A stretch of DNA of 64,000 nucleotides from Neurospora tetraspora (taxonomy: Eukaryota; Ascomycota; Sordariomycetes; Sordariales; Sordariaceae). Of this stretch, positions 62,970 to 64,000 are shown one piece after another. Location of the stretch: assembly GCF_033439725.1 (NCBI RefSeq), contig NW_026944389.1, positions 3,348,001-3,412,000 on the forward strand, given 5' to 3'. Each line of letters opens with the position of its first letter. The stretch's first letter is position 1. The translations under genes and the position numbers were made by a program. Under the pieces are notes generated by a model, which did no database searches, was not told the DNA's origin, and was given only the letters and a program-made list of their open reading frames with translations.

Positions 62970-63832
62970 GTTGCTGGGGTCTGTTGCCGGTGTGCTGCTG
63001 ATGAAGTGATGGCTGAGGGACGACCATACCCTCTACATGGTATGGACGTCTACATGGTATGGACGCTTACATGACGCCTATGGCCATGGAGAGCAATCAG
63101 AGCATAATTAGTATGAGAGCGAGTGTTATTATTAATAGAGAATTCGAGCGGCTTGATGAGAGAAGATAAGCACCAAAAATCCCAGGCGATCCTTTTTAGG
63201 GTCTTGCATCCGTGGACTGTCGATTGGCGTGAAAACACACCAGCTCATGGCGGTCCCCTTGAACTCCGAGGACGATTCCCAGCCCCGGTCATCGGGCCGG
63301 GCAACCCCGTCTTGGCCATGACGGGACCGGCCCCGGTTGGTCCCCATCCTCCACAAGGCGGCGTCCCCCTCCTTTTGGAGTTTGGCCCCCACTCCCCGGT
63401 TCACTCTCCGACCTTGGAACCTGCAGGAAGCTTGCTCTTTCTTTGTTACCTATCCCCGGAGGTGCGGGGCTATGGTACCTTACGGTGCCACCCTCGAGCC
63501 ACCATCAACGTCATTAGAAGCGTGGGATAAAGAGGCCAAATTCGTTAGAGCCGGTTCGTAATACAAACAGGCACCAGAATGATGGAGAAGAATGCATTGG
63601 AACGGATAGGAATCGGCTCTCCGGCACCGTGCGTGGGAGGAGAAAGTGGGGGTTGACTAAGAGAGGGGTTCCTAGCTTTATAAACAATGTTGAACTTCCC
63701 TTCCGAAGACATCTTTGACTCTCAATCATCCAAAACTTTCTGTTGTCTTTCATGTTACCTGTCTCACGCGGAATTCCAAAGATACAGAACATCACAAATT
63801 CCACCAGACACTTTTTCACCAAATCAAACACC
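62970..63832. other. Intergenic region with aldo-keto reductase promoter
   Basis: It contains a tandem pair of a 17-bp unit (TCTACATGGTATGGACG, 63032-63065), several GGGG/CCCC-type boxes between 63280 and 63480 that resemble CreA sites (inference), and CTTTATAAACA at about 63676, a plausible TATA element 155 bp before the next start codon. The 135-codon frame at 63123-63530 has no recognisable product. Confidence 0.5.
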
Positions 63833-64000
63833 ATGGCTCCTCTGTAAGTACCTTTACTTTGGTGATGAAGTGTCAGGAGCAACCCCCTTGAAGAGGTTCA
63901 CGCGAACTTACAATTGTCAACAGCACCAAGACTTTCAAGCTTAACACGGGCGCCGAGATTCCCGCCGTTGGCCTCGGCACTTGGCAGTCCCCGCCCGGTC
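63833..64000 (+). CDS. Aldo-keto reductase, 5' part only
   Basis: Exon 1 is 63833-63843 (ATGGCTCCTCT). An 80-nt intron (GTAAGT...CAACAG) follows, and exon 2 starts at 63924 and runs off the window. The join gives MAPLTKTFKLNTGAEIPAVG and then LGTWQSPPG. The N-terminal strand with GLGTWQ is the entry to the NADPH-dependent (beta/alpha)8 barrel of the aldo-keto reductase family, close in wording to fungal glycerol dehydrogenase (Gcy1) and xylose reductase types. The catalytic Tyr, Asp, Lys and His lie beyond the window, so substrate and subclass cannot be judged. The early intron after 11 coding bases is well supported by phase and donor. Confidence 0.82.

Overview
The window comes from a filamentous ascomycete, most likely a Sordariomycete-type mould. 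The genes are intron-poor, with short introns, GTAAGT/GTACGT donors and CTAAC-type branch points. The conserved genes are typical of this group: an Msb3-type Rab GAP, an E2 enzyme, HIR3, a ChAPs/exomer protein and an aldo-keto reductase. The centre is a 38-kb AT-rich block whose transposons carry the signature of repeat-induced point mutation (RIP): C-to-T and G-to-A changes, abundant TA, and CA/TG largely gone. I cannot name the species from sequence alone.

Layout. 1-7.0 kb is normal GC gene space: the 3' part of a bHLH regulator gene (+), a small three-exon acidic nuclear protein (-), then 3.5 kb with no gene I can support. 7.0-45.2 kb is a transposon island in which I could place every element boundary. 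(1) A Mutator-like (MULE) DNA transposon, 6982-18589, has 49-bp inverted repeats and a 9-bp target duplication, and is split by Ty3/Gypsy element A (7751-15348, 262-bp LTRs, perfect 5-bp target duplication). (2) Ty3/Gypsy element B (18864-36886, minus orientation, 289-bp LTRs, perfect 5-bp duplication) is itself split by Ty3/Gypsy element D (19246-29025, plus orientation, 315-bp LTRs, no clear duplication). (3) Ty3/Gypsy element C (37527-45205, 208-bp LTRs) stands alone. Slivers of ordinary sequence remain between the three stacks (18599-18863 and 36887-37526). All element genes are broken by RIP.

45.2-64 kb is gene-dense again: an Msb3/Gyp3-type TBC Rab GAP (+), a UbcH7-like E2 (-), HIR3 (-, 2226 aa, with a first coding exon that is just ATG), a ChAPs (Bch1/Bud7-type) protein (+) divergent from HIR3, and the first two exons of an aldo-keto reductase (+) cut by the window end. 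These are housekeeping genes: membrane traffic and polarity (Rab GAP, exomer), ubiquitin transfer, and histone deposition. Nothing suggests a co-regulated pathway or a secondary-metabolite cluster.

The least expected signals are inside the island. Elements D and B both appear to carry a decayed reading frame on the strand opposite to gag-pol, between integrase and the 3' LTR. Directly after the one in B lies a 71-nt sequence that folds as a full tRNA-like cloverleaf with a perfect B box.
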